From: Thalassospira sp. ER-Se-21-Dark
GTDB lineage: Bacteria > Pseudomonadota > Alphaproteobacteria > Rhodospirillales > Thalassospiraceae
Direction: 5' to 3'
Assembly: GCF_017922435.1 (NCBI RefSeq)
Contig: NZ_VDEZ01000001.1
Location: 806,001 to 870,000, forward strand
DNA: 64,000 nucleotides
Every line of letters begins with the position of its first letter. Position 1 is the stretch's first letter. The notes under the pieces were generated by a model that was not told the origin of the DNA, did not search any database, and saw only the letters and a list, made by a program, of their open reading frames with translations. Shown piece after piece: positions 17,007 through 29,004 of this stretch. Both the position numbers and the translations under genes were made by a program.

Positions 17007-17888
17007 ATGTTTCCCAAAAAGTTTCTGAGCATGACGACCAATTCCATTGTCGCAATGGTGCTTCTGGCCGGATGTGACAAGCTTGGTGCTTATAATCATT
17101 GGCAGGCGGGTGATTTAGAACCTGATATCGCGGCACTTTCCTATGGGTCGGATGAGCGGCAGCGTATGGATCTTTATCTGCCCGATCCCTCCCTGCAGCC
17201 AGCCCCGCTTGTGATCTGGTTTTATGGCGGGTCCTGGGATTCTGGTGATCGCGGCAAGTATGCCTTTATCGCCAAACGTTTTGCCGAATTTGGCTATGCG
17301 GTCGCGATCCATGATTACCGATTGGTGCCCGATGTTCGTTTTCCGGACTTTATCGAGGACGGGGCGTCTGCGATCGCCTTTATGAAAAGCTATGCCGGGG
17401 AAAATCCCAATGAGATCAAGGATGTCCCGATTATGTTGGCCGGTCATTCCGCCGGGGCCTATAACGCCGTTCAGCTGGTTGCGGACCAACAATATCTGCA
17501 TGCTGTCGGGCTTGATGCCGATGACATTGCCGGCATCATCGGGCTTTCGGGCCCGTATGATTTTTATCCCTATGATGTTGCGGCCACCAAAAATGCATTT
17601 GGCGAGACACCGGCCAATCAGAGCCAGCCGGTCGAGATGGATCTGGCGCATATGCCACCGCTTTTGTTGATTACGGGCACCCGTGATCACACGGTTTTAC
17701 CGCGCAATTCGAGGAAGCTTGCCGAGCTGGCCCCGGATGCAGAACTTGTCGAAGTCCCCGAGACAGGCCATGCCGGAACCCTGATTGCGCTGGGGTTCTA
17801 TCTGACAAGCGATGATGCGGTGTTGGATCCGGTCAAACAGTTCCTGCAAAGCCATCTGCCAACCAAGGCCCTGACGGCAAGCAACTGA
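17007..17888 (+). CDS. Lipoprotein alpha/beta-hydrolase (esterase/lipase-like)
   Basis: A 293-residue predicted hydrolase with a lipoprotein signal peptide: MFPKK, a hydrophobic stretch, and the lipobox LLAGC with Cys23 as the acylation site. The mature part has the alpha/beta-hydrolase layout: an oxyanion-type WFYGGSW, nucleophile elbow GHSAGAY, acid in TGTRDHTV and catalytic His in ETGHAG. It resembles esterases of the BD-FAE/HSL kind, with substrate unknown. I place the start at the ATG at 17007; a TTG at 16986 and an ATG at 17031 are alternatives and none has a good ribosome site. The promoter must lie in the 242-bp divergent gap before it. Confidence 0.82.
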   Translation: MFPKKFLSMTTNSIVAMVLLAGCDKLGAYNHWQAGDLEPDIAALSYGSDERQRMDLYLPDPSLQPAPLVIWFYGGSWDSGDRGKYAFIAKRFAEFGYAVAIHDYRLVPDVRFPDFIEDGASAIAFMKSYAGENPNEIKDVPIMLAGHSAGAYNAVQLVADQQYLHAVGLDADDIAGIIGLSGPYDFYPYDVAATKNAFGETPANQSQPVEMDLAHMPPLLLITGTRDHTVLPRNSRKLAELAPDAELVEVPETGHAGTLIALGFYLTSDDAVLDPVKQFLQSHLPTKALTASN

Positions 17889-17893
17889 CAAAG

Positions 17894-17930
17894 AAAAAGC
17901 GCGCATCCCGAAGGAGCGCGCTTTTCCTTT
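17894..17930. terminator. Bidirectional rho-independent terminator
   Basis: AAAAGCGCGC (17895-17904) pairs with GCGCGCTTTT (17916-17925) around an 11-nt loop. It lies between the convergent esterase and secA genes, with A- and T-tracts on the two sides so that it can serve both. Confidence 0.85.
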
Positions 17931-17948
17931 AATCCATGGCCAATGCGA

Positions 17949-20657
<2,709 letters not shown>

Positions 20658-20992
20658 TAATACGTTCCTGAACAAATAAATTAAGACACAATGAGGCCCG
20701 ACAGAAAGCGGAGCCCGATCACAGATAGAACCCTGCCTGCCATCTGTCAACGGAACGAGCCAATATCGCTAATGTTGGGCTGAGAATTACCAGTTTTCAC
20801 CGCAGTCCCGGAACACATCCGGACGGTTTCACGTTTTCGTTTTTGGCTGTTGATCCCTTCTTGCTTGAGAAATGCGAAAAATCGGCGTACCATTCGCCTA
20901 ATAGTTTTAAACCCTAACAGAGCATGTAGCTCGTTTTGGCACGCAGGGTTGCCCCGAAAGCGCTGCCAAATCACATCCTCAGGAGGAGGATT

Positions 20993-22099
20993 ATGGTCGA
21001 TTTCTCAGCGCTTAATCCATTTCGTCAGGGCCAATCCGCCCTTCAGGATGCGCGTCAGCCCATTTCAAAAAGCAATCCCGATGCCGGTGACAGTGCCGCA
21101 CAGGCGAGAAATGATGCGCGCAATCGGGTTGATCCGGTTGCGTTGTCAGACGATGCGCTTGCCGCACATAATGACAGCCAGAAGCTTGCCCCGGCGGCAG
21201 GCAAGTCCCTGTCGAACAAATCCCTGACAACCGAAGAACTGTTTGAACGCGCACTTGATGCGTCGCTTGAAATGATTCGCGGCAGTGTGCAGGAAATGTT
21301 CGCGCTTTCGGGCATGTCCGAAGAAGATGCGATTGCTGCAACGGATGCCATGTTCAATGGCATTCGCGATGCTGCCAGTGGGCAGGATCAGTTCGAGTTT
21401 TCCTTTGATCAGGCGATCGCCAGCCACAGCAAGACCGCCATTTCATACGCCGGGGCCAATGGTGCCGCGGTTGGCGTATCGGAATCCGCCATGATGGCGG
21501 TCCAGTCGCTTGATATCAGCATCAACAATGAAACCGGTGAGTTCTCGTTTAATTACGAGGCCGCCAAGATTGAAGTTGTAAAGACCCAAGCCATCGCAAT
21601 TGGCAACAGTGCCGGTGCAGCCCTTGGCGCACTTGGCGCGGTCATGGATGGACTGGGTGGCGGGTCGCTTGTGGATATGCTGGGCAACCCGGCCAGTGCC
21701 GAGAGTGGTGGTCTTCTGTTTGATATCAATGACAACGGAGTCGCTGAATTCATTCGTGAATTGATGAATGCAACAGTCGGTTCTGATGATACGTCGGAAG
21801 AGGGCGACTCAGCCGGTGCTGCGCAAACCAATGGTCAGGCGCTTGCGGCTGAACGAATGGCGGCCCTGAATGCCCAGATCACTGAACAGTTCATGGAACA
21901 GGCAACCCTGATCGTACGCAGCATCAATCAGCCGGTTGACGGTGCTGGCGAGGGTACCGGTCCGCTTCAGCTGACCGTTGATATGATGATGCCGATGGGC
22001 GTCTTTGGTCAGGATGATGGCAAGGCCACCTTTACGTTCCCGAATGGTGAAACCGTGCCCGTCACTGACCCGACACAGGAACAGGATGTTCTGATTTAA
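20993..22099 (+). CDS. Acidic protein of unknown function, first of a pair
   Basis: A 368-residue protein with an exceptionally good ribosome site (AGGAGGAGG) before the ATG at 20993; the open frame upstream of it is ignored. There is no signal peptide and no membrane segment. It is acidic and Ala/Gly-rich, with helices in the first half (LFERALDASLEMIRGSVQEM, then ALSGMSEEDAIAATDAMF) and one Asp-rich loop, LLFDINDNGVAEFIRE, resembling a single EF-hand loop. The helical part weakly recalls its downstream neighbour (LSMIGVPPEKARQMASEM), so the two may share ancestry. I do not recognise a family. The neighbour starts 55 bp later. Confidence 0.7.
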   Translation: MVDFSALNPFRQGQSALQDARQPISKSNPDAGDSAAQARNDARNRVDPVALSDDALAAHNDSQKLAPAAGKSLSNKSLTTEELFERALDASLEMIRGSVQEMFALSGMSEEDAIAATDAMFNGIRDAASGQDQFEFSFDQAIASHSKTAISYAGANGAAVGVSESAMMAVQSLDISINNETGEFSFNYEAAKIEVVKTQAIAIGNSAGAALGALGAVMDGLGGGSLVDMLGNPASAESGGLLFDINDNGVAEFIRELMNATVGSDDTSEEGDSAGAAQTNGQALAAERMAALNAQITEQFMEQATLIVRSINQPVDGAGEGTGPLQLTVDMMMPMGVFGQDDGKATFTFPNGETVPVTDPTQEQDVLI

Positions 22100-22105
22100 C
22101 TGCAA

Positions 22106-22129
22106 CGGGATGTCGTGACCGACATCCCG
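22106..22129 (+). other. Intercistronic stem-loop
   Basis: CGGGATGTCG (22106-22115) pairs perfectly with CGACATCCCG (22120-22129) around a TGAC loop. It lies between the stop of the first acidic protein and the ribosome site of the second, without a following T-tract. A role in transcript processing or in partial termination between the two genes is possible. Confidence 0.6.
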
Positions 22130-22154
22130 CAGCCCTTCAGGAAGGAGGTGCTGA

Positions 22155-23297
22155 ATGATGCTTGACCCGAACATGGTCCCCCCACCGCAAACCGGCACAG
22201 TCGGTATGGATGCCTATGCCGGCGCGCAGGCAGCAGCAAAGGCTGCTGGTGAAAGCGTTGCGGCGCAAAAAACAAATGCGGGACAGTTGAGCAAGGTCCA
22301 ACGCGCGATTGCAGATCAGGTGGACCTGAGCGCTAAGGCCAACGAGAAAGTTGAAGATGCGCCGGAACCGTTTGCCCATTTGCCGGTTTTTGAAGTGCAA
22401 ACCAGTGCGCTCGATATTCTGAATGCTGTCAAACCTGCCATTCAAGATGCGCAGGGCCGAATGGATAATGATGCCTTTATCATTCTTTCGATGATTGGCG
22501 TCCCGCCCGAAAAGGCACGTCAGATGGCCTCTGAGATGGCCGATGGTCCGCTTGGTGATGTTGCGATCAGCGGTGTCGACGGCGTTCCCAATGGCATATC
22601 CGTCGAATCACTCGTAAAGGGGATTGCTTCGGGCGACATCAAGGCCGATGCAGGTTCCCTGCAGATGATATCCCAAGCTGTCAATATTGACCTTACCCAG
22701 CTTCGAAGCGCTTCCTCCGGCCGAATGAGTGGGGGCATTTCCATGGCCGAGATCAATGCCAAGATTGAGCAAATCAGCATCAAGTATACAAGCATTGAAA
22801 TTCGTCAGATATATCAGCAGGTGGACCCCCTTATCCTGGACCTTGACGGCAATGGCATTGATGTCACCGACGTTGCCAGCGGCGTCACATTCGATATTGA
22901 TGGCGATGGCGACGAGGATCAAACCGCCTGGGTAAGTGGCGGGGATGCGTTGTTGGCACTTGATCGCAACGGGGATGGCAAAATCAACAACGGCACCGAA
23001 CTGTTTGGTGACCAGAACGGTGCCAAAGACGGCTTTGCCGAGCTGGCCAAATATGATGACAACCAGGATGGCGTGATTGACGAAAGTGATGCTGTGTTCA
23101 GTTCGCTCGTTCTACTACGTGCCGATGGAAGCCAGAGCAGCTTGGCAAGCGAAGGCATCAAATCGATATCGCTGACCATGATCACACCGTTGAACGAACG
23201 GCTTATCGGCGGGGATTTGGTGGCCAAATCGGGTTTCACCCGCACAGACGGGTCACAAGGCATGGTCGGTGAAGTGCTGTTTGACGTTCAGGCCTGA
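22155..23297 (+). CDS. EF-hand-like calcium-binding protein, second of a pair
   Basis: A 380-residue protein behind a strong AAGGAGGTG site. The N-terminal 200 residues are helical and Ala-rich, without a signal peptide. From about residue 220 comes VDPLILDLDGNGIDVTDVASG, then FDIDGDGDEDQTAWVSGGDALLALDRNGDGKINNG and YDDNQDGVIDESDAVFSSLVL: four to five DxDxDG-type loops of the dockerin/EF-hand kind. This cassette is well known at the ends of large RTX and haemolysin-like exoproteins; here it stands in a small protein. It probably binds Ca2+. Its neighbour upstream is likely its partner. Export, if any, is not evident from the sequence. Confidence 0.78.
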   Translation: MMLDPNMVPPPQTGTVGMDAYAGAQAAAKAAGESVAAQKTNAGQLSKVQRAIADQVDLSAKANEKVEDAPEPFAHLPVFEVQTSALDILNAVKPAIQDAQGRMDNDAFIILSMIGVPPEKARQMASEMADGPLGDVAISGVDGVPNGISVESLVKGIASGDIKADAGSLQMISQAVNIDLTQLRSASSGRMSGGISMAEINAKIEQISIKYTSIEIRQIYQQVDPLILDLDGNGIDVTDVASGVTFDIDGDGDEDQTAWVSGGDALLALDRNGDGKINNGTELFGDQNGAKDGFAELAKYDDNQDGVIDESDAVFSSLVLLRADGSQSSLASEGIKSISLTMITPLNERLIGGDLVAKSGFTRTDGSQGMVGEVLFDVQA

Positions 23298-23555
23298 ACA
23301 GTCCCATCCGTGTCAAAATTTCACATAACTGACGTCCGAGCATTGCCCGCCTTGCGGGTGATGCGCGCGTGAACGCACAGATACACTTCACAACATGCTG
23401 ACACGCAAATTTAGCTTCTTCACATTTTAGACAGAAAGCTTTGTCAAAAGGTGCGACATCCACGGCGAAGCCTTGTGCAGGCACAACTTATGTGTTTTAC
23501 CCGTGGGCAGAGGCATTGGGCATAAGCCCATCTGAAATCAAAGTCTGGAGAAACT

Positions 23556-24422
23556 ATGCTGCGCAAATCCCTTCTTGCTGCGTCCCTGGCAACCGTCATT
23601 TTCGCATCCCCTGCCATGGCACAGGACGCTGCACCGGCAGAAGACCCGGTGCTGGCGACGGTCAATGGTGAGGACATTCTTGAATCAGAAGTCCGCGCAA
23701 CCCAGCAGGGCCTGCCGCAACAGTATCGCCAGCTTCCGTTTGACATGCTTAAGGCAGATCTTCTGACCCGTGAAATCAATCAGCGCCTGCTGATGGATGC
23801 AGGCAGCGAAGCCGGTCTGGCTGATGACGAAGAAGTCAAAGCACAGATCGCAGCCCTTGAGCGCCGCCTGATCGCGGAAACCTATCTGGATCGTGCGCTC
23901 AGTGACGCGATCACCGATGATGCGATCGAAGCAAAATACGAAGAATTCATCAAAACCAACGAGCCGGAGCCGCAGGTTCACGCCCGCCATATCCTGCTTG
24001 AAAGCGAAGAAGACGCAAAGGCCATCATCGCAGAGCTTGACGATGGTGCCGACTTCGCCGAACTCGCCAAAGAAAAGTCCACCGGCCCGTCCGGCCCGAA
24101 CGGTGGTGACCTTGGCTTCTTTAACCGTGCCGACATGGTCGCACCGTTTGCTGAGGCAGCCTTTGCCATGGAACCGGGCACCTATTCGAGCGAGCCGGTT
24201 CAGACCCAGTTCGGCTGGCACGTGATCAAGGTTGAAGAGAAAAAAGAAGGCACCCAGCCGTCGCTTGACGAAGTCCGTCAGCAGCTGGTGGCCGAAATCA
24301 GCCGCGATGCGTTTAACGCACTTGTCGAAGACCTGCGTTCTGATGCCGAAATCGTCAACTATGTCGAAATCGAAGCCGCGAAGGCAGCAGAAGAAGCCGC
24401 CAAGGAAAAGCCGGCGGAATAA
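23556..24422 (+). CDS. Periplasmic parvulin-type peptidyl-prolyl isomerase
   Basis: A 288-residue protein with a Sec signal peptide (MLRKSLLAASLATVIFASPAMAQ, cleavage after AMA). A SurA/PrsA-like N-terminal helical region with a short first strand (VLATVNGEDILESEV) leads into the rotamase PpiC domain at about 140-232: VHARHILLESEEDAKAII, ADFAELAKEKSTGPSGPNGGDLGFF and TQFGWHVIKVEE. A charged Ala/Glu/Lys tail follows. It assists folding of exported proteins. A GGAGAA ribosome site precedes the ATG. Its place between secA and argJ is a familiar order in alphaproteobacteria. Confidence 0.94.
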   Translation: MLRKSLLAASLATVIFASPAMAQDAAPAEDPVLATVNGEDILESEVRATQQGLPQQYRQLPFDMLKADLLTREINQRLLMDAGSEAGLADDEEVKAQIAALERRLIAETYLDRALSDAITDDAIEAKYEEFIKTNEPEPQVHARHILLESEEDAKAIIAELDDGADFAELAKEKSTGPSGPNGGDLGFFNRADMVAPFAEAAFAMEPGTYSSEPVQTQFGWHVIKVEEKKEGTQPSLDEVRQQLVAEISRDAFNALVEDLRSDAEIVNYVEIEAAKAAEEAAKEKPAE

Positions 24423-24477
24423 TCCCGCAGACTTCGCGGTCAGCATTGATTGATCGCGACTGGCTTCAGAGAATTCG

Positions 24478-24514
24478 AAAACGGGGTGCAGCCATTGGCT
24501 TCGCCCCGTTTTTT
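24478..24514 (+). terminator. Rho-independent terminator after the parvulin gene
   Basis: AAAACGGGG (24478-24486) pairs with CCCCGTTTT (24504-24512), with an inner AGCC/GGCT helix, and ends in six T. It separates the parvulin gene from argJ. Confidence 0.88.
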
Positions 24515-24610
24515 ACACATCATTTGATCGCGTAAATTCATTCTGCCGCTTGCTTTTCGTCGCCATTGCGGCAGGATGGACCGACTTATCCAATAAAGGA
24601 AACTGCACTG

Positions 24611-25840
24611 ATGGTTGCGACTGCCATTTCACCGCTTGCCCCTGCGGCATTCCCAGACCTTCCGGCGATTGCTGGCGTTAAACTGCATACCGCAACCCTT
24701 GGCATTCGCTATAAGGGGCGCCCGGATGTGCTGTTGGCCGAACTTGAGCCAGGCACGCAGGTTGCCGGTGTCTTCACCACATCGACCACCGCATCGGCGG
24801 CGGTCCGCTGGGGACGTGAGGCGCTTAAGGGGGGTACGGCACGTGCGTTTTTTGTCAATGCGGGCAACTCGGTCGCGTTTACCGGCAAGGCGGGCGAAAA
24901 GTTCGTTGCTGACAAGGTCGAAGCCGCGTCCAAGGCGCTGGGTTGTGCAAAAACCGAAATCTTTACCGCATCGACCGGCGTGATTGGCGAGCCGACCACG
25001 GCAAACCGCATCACCGATGCACTGGGTGATCTTCTGGCCAATGAGGCAGGCTGGCTTGATGCCGCCAAGGCCATCATGACAACCGATACCTTCCCCAAGG
25101 GCGCGTCAGCCACCGCGACCATCAATGGCAAAACCGTGACCATTGCCGGTATCGCCAAGGGATCAGGCATGATCGAGCCGAACATGGCAACCATGTTAAG
25201 CTTTGTGTTTACCGATGCCGCCCTGCCGCACAGCGTTTTGCAGGCCATTCTGGCCGATTGCAACAACCGCAGCTTCAACGCGATCACAGTTGATAGCGAT
25301 ACGTCAACCTCGGACACGCTCCTTGTCGCTGCCACCGGCAAGGCGGGCAATGACGCGATTGGTGACGTCAACGACCCGGAACTTGCCGCGTTCAAAGCGG
25401 CATTTGAAGACGTGCTGCGTGATCTTGCCCATCAGATCGTTCGCGATGGCGAAGGTGCTTCGAAATTCATCACCGTCAAAGTCACCGGTGCCGTAAACGA
25501 AAAAGAAGCCAAGACTGCCGCAAAGGCCATTGCCAACTCCCCGCTTGTCAAAACCGCGATTGCCGGTGAAGACGCCAACTGGGGCCGGATCGTCATGGCG
25601 GTTGGTAAATGCGGTGTGACAGCAGACCCGAACAAGCTGAGCGTTGCAATCGGTGGCATTACCTTGGCCAAGAATGGTGAACGTGTTGCCGATTACGACG
25701 AAGGCCCGGTCGAGGCCCACATCAAGGGCCAGTATATCGACATTGATGCCGATCTTGGCTTTGGCGATGGTGCGGCCACGGTTTGGACCTGTGACCTGAC
25801 GCATGGCTATATCTCGATTAATGCGGATTACCGCAGCTAA
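24611..25840 (+). CDS. argJ: Bifunctional glutamate N-acetyltransferase / amino-acid acetyltransferase ArgJ
   Basis: A 409-residue enzyme that recycles the acetyl group from N-acetylornithine to glutamate in arginine synthesis and may also make N-acetylglutamate from acetyl-CoA. The self-cleavage site is in [16 protein letters not shown], where Thr194 becomes the N-terminal nucleophile of the beta chain. Other family blocks are [24 protein letters not shown] and [13 protein letters not shown]. The start at 24611 ([15 protein letters not shown]) follows AAAGGAAA; the frame is open 15 codons further upstream. It has its own terminator. Confidence 0.97.
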   Translation: MVATAISPLAPAAFPDLPAIAGVKLHTATLGIRYKGRPDVLLAELEPGTQVAGVFTTSTTASAAVRWGREALKGGTARAFFVNAGNSVAFTGKAGEKFVADKVEAASKALGCAKTEIFTASTGVIGEPTTANRITDALGDLLANEAGWLDAAKAIMTTDTFPKGASATATINGKTVTIAGIAKGSGMIEPNMATMLSFVFTDAALPHSVLQAILADCNNRSFNAITVDSDTSTSDTLLVAATGKAGNDAIGDVNDPELAAFKAAFEDVLRDLAHQIVRDGEGASKFITVKVTGAVNEKEAKTAAKAIANSPLVKTAIAGEDANWGRIVMAVGKCGVTADPNKLSVAIGGITLAKNGERVADYDEGPVEAHIKGQYIDIDADLGFGDGAATVWTCDLTHGYISINADYRS

Positions 25841-25861
25841 GCGATCACAGTCCTGTGCACT

Positions 25862-25894
25862 AAAAAACGCCGCCCTCAGTGAAGGCGGCGTTTT
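25862..25894. terminator. Bidirectional rho-independent terminator
   Basis: ACGCCGCC (25867-25874) pairs with GGCGGCGT (25884-25891), flanked by A- and T-tracts. It lies between the convergent argJ and pentapeptide-repeat genes. Confidence 0.87.
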
Positions 25895-25920
25895 GCATTT
25901 TGGGTCATGACCAGCAAAGG

Positions 25921-27195
25921 TTATCTCTTGCCGGGAATATAGCCATTGAGGATCAGGCCGACATTGGCACCTTCAAGTTCGGTTTCGCTCAGATCCGTGG
26001 CGCCAAAGGCGACGCCGGCAACGTTTGCCTTGGTCAGATTGGCCCCCTTCATCTTGGCTTCATCAAATACCGAGTTGCGCAAATCGGCCTGTTCGAAATT
26101 GACATCCGAAAGATCCGCGTTCCAGACGACGCCAGTCTTTTCACCCTTCTTGTCGCGCTGATCGACACCGCCAAAGTGAACTCCCTGAAATACACCCTCG
26201 CTACAATCAGAACCGGCCATGCGCACGCCATCGAGCACAGCACCATTCATGCGGATTTTATGCATGTCAGCTTCGCGCATCGAACACATGGCAAGAATGG
26301 TATCGACAAAAAGCGTGCCGCGCAGAATGCATTTGTCAAAGACAGCACCCGACAGGTCCATGCCCGAAAAGTCCATGCCCGACAAATCGCGACCGGCAGC
26401 AATCATTGGCATGCCGGTTTTGCCGCCGGTGGCCAGCCAGGTACTGTGCCCGTTTACAAGTTCGCGAATATCATCAACCAGCGGGGCCGTCGGCGTACCG
26501 CCACCGATTGAGTAGGATGTGTTGGCCTGCGACAAATCGACATCCTGCAAGTCGACATTGCGCAGGTTCGCACCGCTCAGATCCGCCCCGACAAGTTCCG
26601 TCCCGGCAAGCTTCGCCCCCTTGAGGTTGGCATTGCGAAGTTTTGCGCCATTCATCTTGCACCCGGTCAGATCAGCGCCTTCGAGGTTGACGGCAAACAT
26701 GTTGGCATCACTCATATCCGTGTGCGCAAGGCGCGATCCCGACATGTTGGCACCGGCCATATTGGCCCCCCACATCATGGCACCTTCGAGGTCGGTATTT
26801 GACATGTCGGTTTCGCGTTTGACCGTGCGTTCACGAGCCCCTTCAAGGACCACCATGATGCCTGCGCGCAAATCAATGCCGTTCAGGTTGGCATTGCGCA
26901 AACTGGACCGTGCCATATTGGCCCCGCGCAGATCGGCGCGTTCAAAGGTCGAATTTTCGAGATCAGCCTCAACAAAGTTTGCGCCAAACAGGTCACAGAA
27001 ATCGAAACAAACGTCGCGTGCCGATGCCTGGATAAAGTTTGCACCGGGTAATACCGCCTCTTTCAGGCTGATCTTGCTCATTTTGATGCGGGAAAGATTG
27101 CAGTTGCGCTTTTGCATGCGCACCCCGCCCGGCTTTTGATTGAGATAAAGTTGATGCTTCTTGATTGAATCAATCAATTCCGAACGCGATGACAT
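25921..27195 (-). CDS. Pentapeptide-repeat protein, copy 1
   Basis: A 424-residue protein built mostly of A(D/N)Lxx pentapeptides, which fold into a right-handed square beta-helix. A conserved N-terminal cap (ELIDSIKKHQLYLNQKPGG) leads to the first helix at about 30-215 (ANFVEADLENSTFERADLRGANMARSSL). A non-repeat linker of about 50 residues (DDIRELVNGHSTWLATGG) interrupts it, a second repeat block follows (DLSGMDFSGMDLSGAVF), then a loop GVDQRDKKGEKTGVVW and a last block to the end. There is no signal peptide. Its function is unknown; resemblance to gyrase-protecting Qnr/MfpA is only at the level of the fold. It is 183 bp downstream of a full-length paralogue. Confidence 0.9.
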   Translation of the reverse strand: MSSRSELIDSIKKHQLYLNQKPGGVRMQKRNCNLSRIKMSKISLKEAVLPGANFIQASARDVCFDFCDLFGANFVEADLENSTFERADLRGANMARSSLRNANLNGIDLRAGIMVVLEGARERTVKRETDMSNTDLEGAMMWGANMAGANMSGSRLAHTDMSDANMFAVNLEGADLTGCKMNGAKLRNANLKGAKLAGTELVGADLSGANLRNVDLQDVDLSQANTSYSIGGGTPTAPLVDDIRELVNGHSTWLATGGKTGMPMIAAGRDLSGMDFSGMDLSGAVFDKCILRGTLFVDTILAMCSMREADMHKIRMNGAVLDGVRMAGSDCSEGVFQGVHFGGVDQRDKKGEKTGVVWNADLSDVNFEQADLRNSVFDEAKMKGANLTKANVAGVAFGATDLSETELEGANVGLILNGYIPGKR

Positions 27196-27378
27196 TCAGC
27201 AGAAAACCCCAGAGATTCTAAATTAGATTGTTATTATTCTGGATTATAGAATGACGCAGTTTCCCTGCAACGCAATTTGTTTAAGACATTGCGCGGGATT
27301 GGGACGGTTTAAGTCTGTAAAAAATAGGGAAAAACTATCCGAACGCTTAGTGAACCCGCACCGTGGCAGGGTTGGATC

Positions 27379-28650
27379 CTAAACCTTACCGGGGATGATT
27401 CCTGTCAGAATCGAGCCGGTGTTGGTACCGTCAAGATCGACATCGCTTAAGTCCGTTTCACCAAAGGCAACACCGGAAATATTGGCCTTGCAAAGCTTGG
27501 CCCCCTTCATGTGGGGTTCATCGAAAACCGAGTTTCGAAGGTCAGCGTGTGAAAAGTCCGTCGCATGAAGGTCTGCGCGCCAGACCTCGCCCGTTTTCTG
27601 TCCCTTGGCATCGCGCTGTTCGACGCCCCCAAACTTGACGCCCTGAAGCACGGCCTTGGTACAGTTGGCATAGGACATCCGCACACCGTTCATGATCGAC
27701 CCGCTGAGCCGGGCGCGGGACAAATCGGCATTGCGCATCGATGCCATGACCAGAATGGTATCGACCAACAAAACACCGCGCAGGATGCAATCATCAAAAC
27801 ATGCCGCCGAAAGATCAAACCCGGTGAAATCAAGTTCGGTCAGATCACGACCGGTCACATCAAGGCGTGCGCCCGATATGCCGCCACTTGTCAGCCACTC
27901 GGTATGGGCATTAAGCAGGATGCGTATATCATCGGGGAGCGGCGTTGCCGCCTTGCTGCCAATCGAGTTTGACGTATTGGCCTGCGACAGATCAACATTC
28001 GTCAGGTCAACATTGCGCAGATTGGCACCCGACAAGTCCGTACCAAGCAAAAGCGTGTCCTTGAGCTTTGCCCCCTTGAGGTTCGCGTTCTTGAGCTTTG
28101 CGCCCGACAGGTTGCAGCCCGAAAGATCCGCGCCGGCAAGGTTAACGGCAAACATGTTGGCGTCGCTCAGATCCGCATCGGCAAGCCGGGCACCCGACAT
28201 GTTGCTTTCGGCCAGATTGGCACCCGACAGCACCGATCCCTGAAGGTCTGCGTTGGTCAGATCTGTTTGTCGCTTGACCTTTTTTTCGCGTCCGGCATCG
28301 ACAATCACCATCACACCGGATCGAAGATCGGCCCCCGTCAGGTTGGCATTGCGCAGTTTGGCACGCGCCATGTTGGCGCCGCGCAAGTCGGCGCGCATGA
28401 AGCTTGAACCTTCGAGGTTGGCCTCGACAAAGTTTGTTCCGAACAGATCACAGAAATCAAATTTGACATCCTGGATCTGAGCCTGGATGAAATTGGCACC
28501 GGGAAGCACCGCATCTTCAAGACTGATCTTGCTCATCTTGATGCGCGACAGATTGCCATTGCGGAGCTGCAATCGCCGACCGCCGGGCTGCTTCATGACA
28601 AAGAGCTGATGCTTTTTGATTGCATCAACCAGTTCGGTGCGTGTTGTCAT
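27379..28650 (-). CDS. Pentapeptide-repeat protein, copy 2
   Basis: A 423-residue paralogue of the gene at 25921-27195, collinear with it throughout: the same cap (ELVDAIKKHQLFVMKQPGG), the same RNGNLSRIKMSKISL block, a first beta-helix (ANFVEANLEGSSFMRADLRGANMARAKL), an equivalent linker (DDIRILLNAHTEWLTSGG), the loop GVEQRDAKGQKTGEVW, and the same IPGK ending. Conservation of the non-repeat linker and loop shows shared function rather than repeat convergence. I start it at the ATG at 28650 (MTTRTELVDA); the frame is open 13 codons upstream. The two could be cotranscribed. No target is known. Confidence 0.9.
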   Translation of the reverse strand: MTTRTELVDAIKKHQLFVMKQPGGRRLQLRNGNLSRIKMSKISLEDAVLPGANFIQAQIQDVKFDFCDLFGTNFVEANLEGSSFMRADLRGANMARAKLRNANLTGADLRSGVMVIVDAGREKKVKRQTDLTNADLQGSVLSGANLAESNMSGARLADADLSDANMFAVNLAGADLSGCNLSGAKLKNANLKGAKLKDTLLLGTDLSGANLRNVDLTNVDLSQANTSNSIGSKAATPLPDDIRILLNAHTEWLTSGGISGARLDVTGRDLTELDFTGFDLSAACFDDCILRGVLLVDTILVMASMRNADLSRARLSGSIMNGVRMSYANCTKAVLQGVKFGGVEQRDAKGQKTGEVWRADLHATDFSHADLRNSVFDEPHMKGAKLCKANISGVAFGETDLSDVDLDGTNTGSILTGIIPGKV

Positions 28651-29004
28651 CTGGTGGGCGGTACCCCCGATCAATCGGAAACAGCACATGGGCGCTGCAG
28701 TTCCAAGAATTCTTATAAAGTATACCCGTCAATGACAGTGAACATTGTGACAAAACATGATAATTAAACCCTGGTTCACTGGCATAAATATATGATTACA
28801 CAATACTTATCGCGTTGCATGGTTTTCTTGCAGCCTGTTGCGGATCTGTCAATCGTGCGATCAATAATGCGGAGCAATGTGTTTGCAACGGCAGCGCCAT
28901 ATATGGGTAGGATCGCGCAGGGAACCGGCCCGTGATTTTGCGATCTTGTATGGGGTCCCGCCGACCCCCATTTGCAAAATGTATTTTAAGAAGAAGCGGG
29001 TAAA
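28651..29004. other. Divergent intergenic region between pentapeptide and HDOD genes
   Basis: This 354-bp AT-richer region must hold promoters for both directions. The clearest element is the stem GGGGTC (28952-28957) with GACCCC (28963-28968), about 40 bp before the first HDOD gene. It is followed by TTTGCAAAATG rather than a clean T-tract, so it may be a leader structure. I see no ORF worth calling. Confidence 0.4.

Noticed and set aside
23298-23555. Gap before the parvulin gene checked for a small gene or terminator
   Set aside because: Only short hairpins (GCCCGC-CTT-GCGGGT near 23347-23360 and GGGC-ATAA-GCCC near 23518) are seen, with no T-tract and no frame with a ribosome site.
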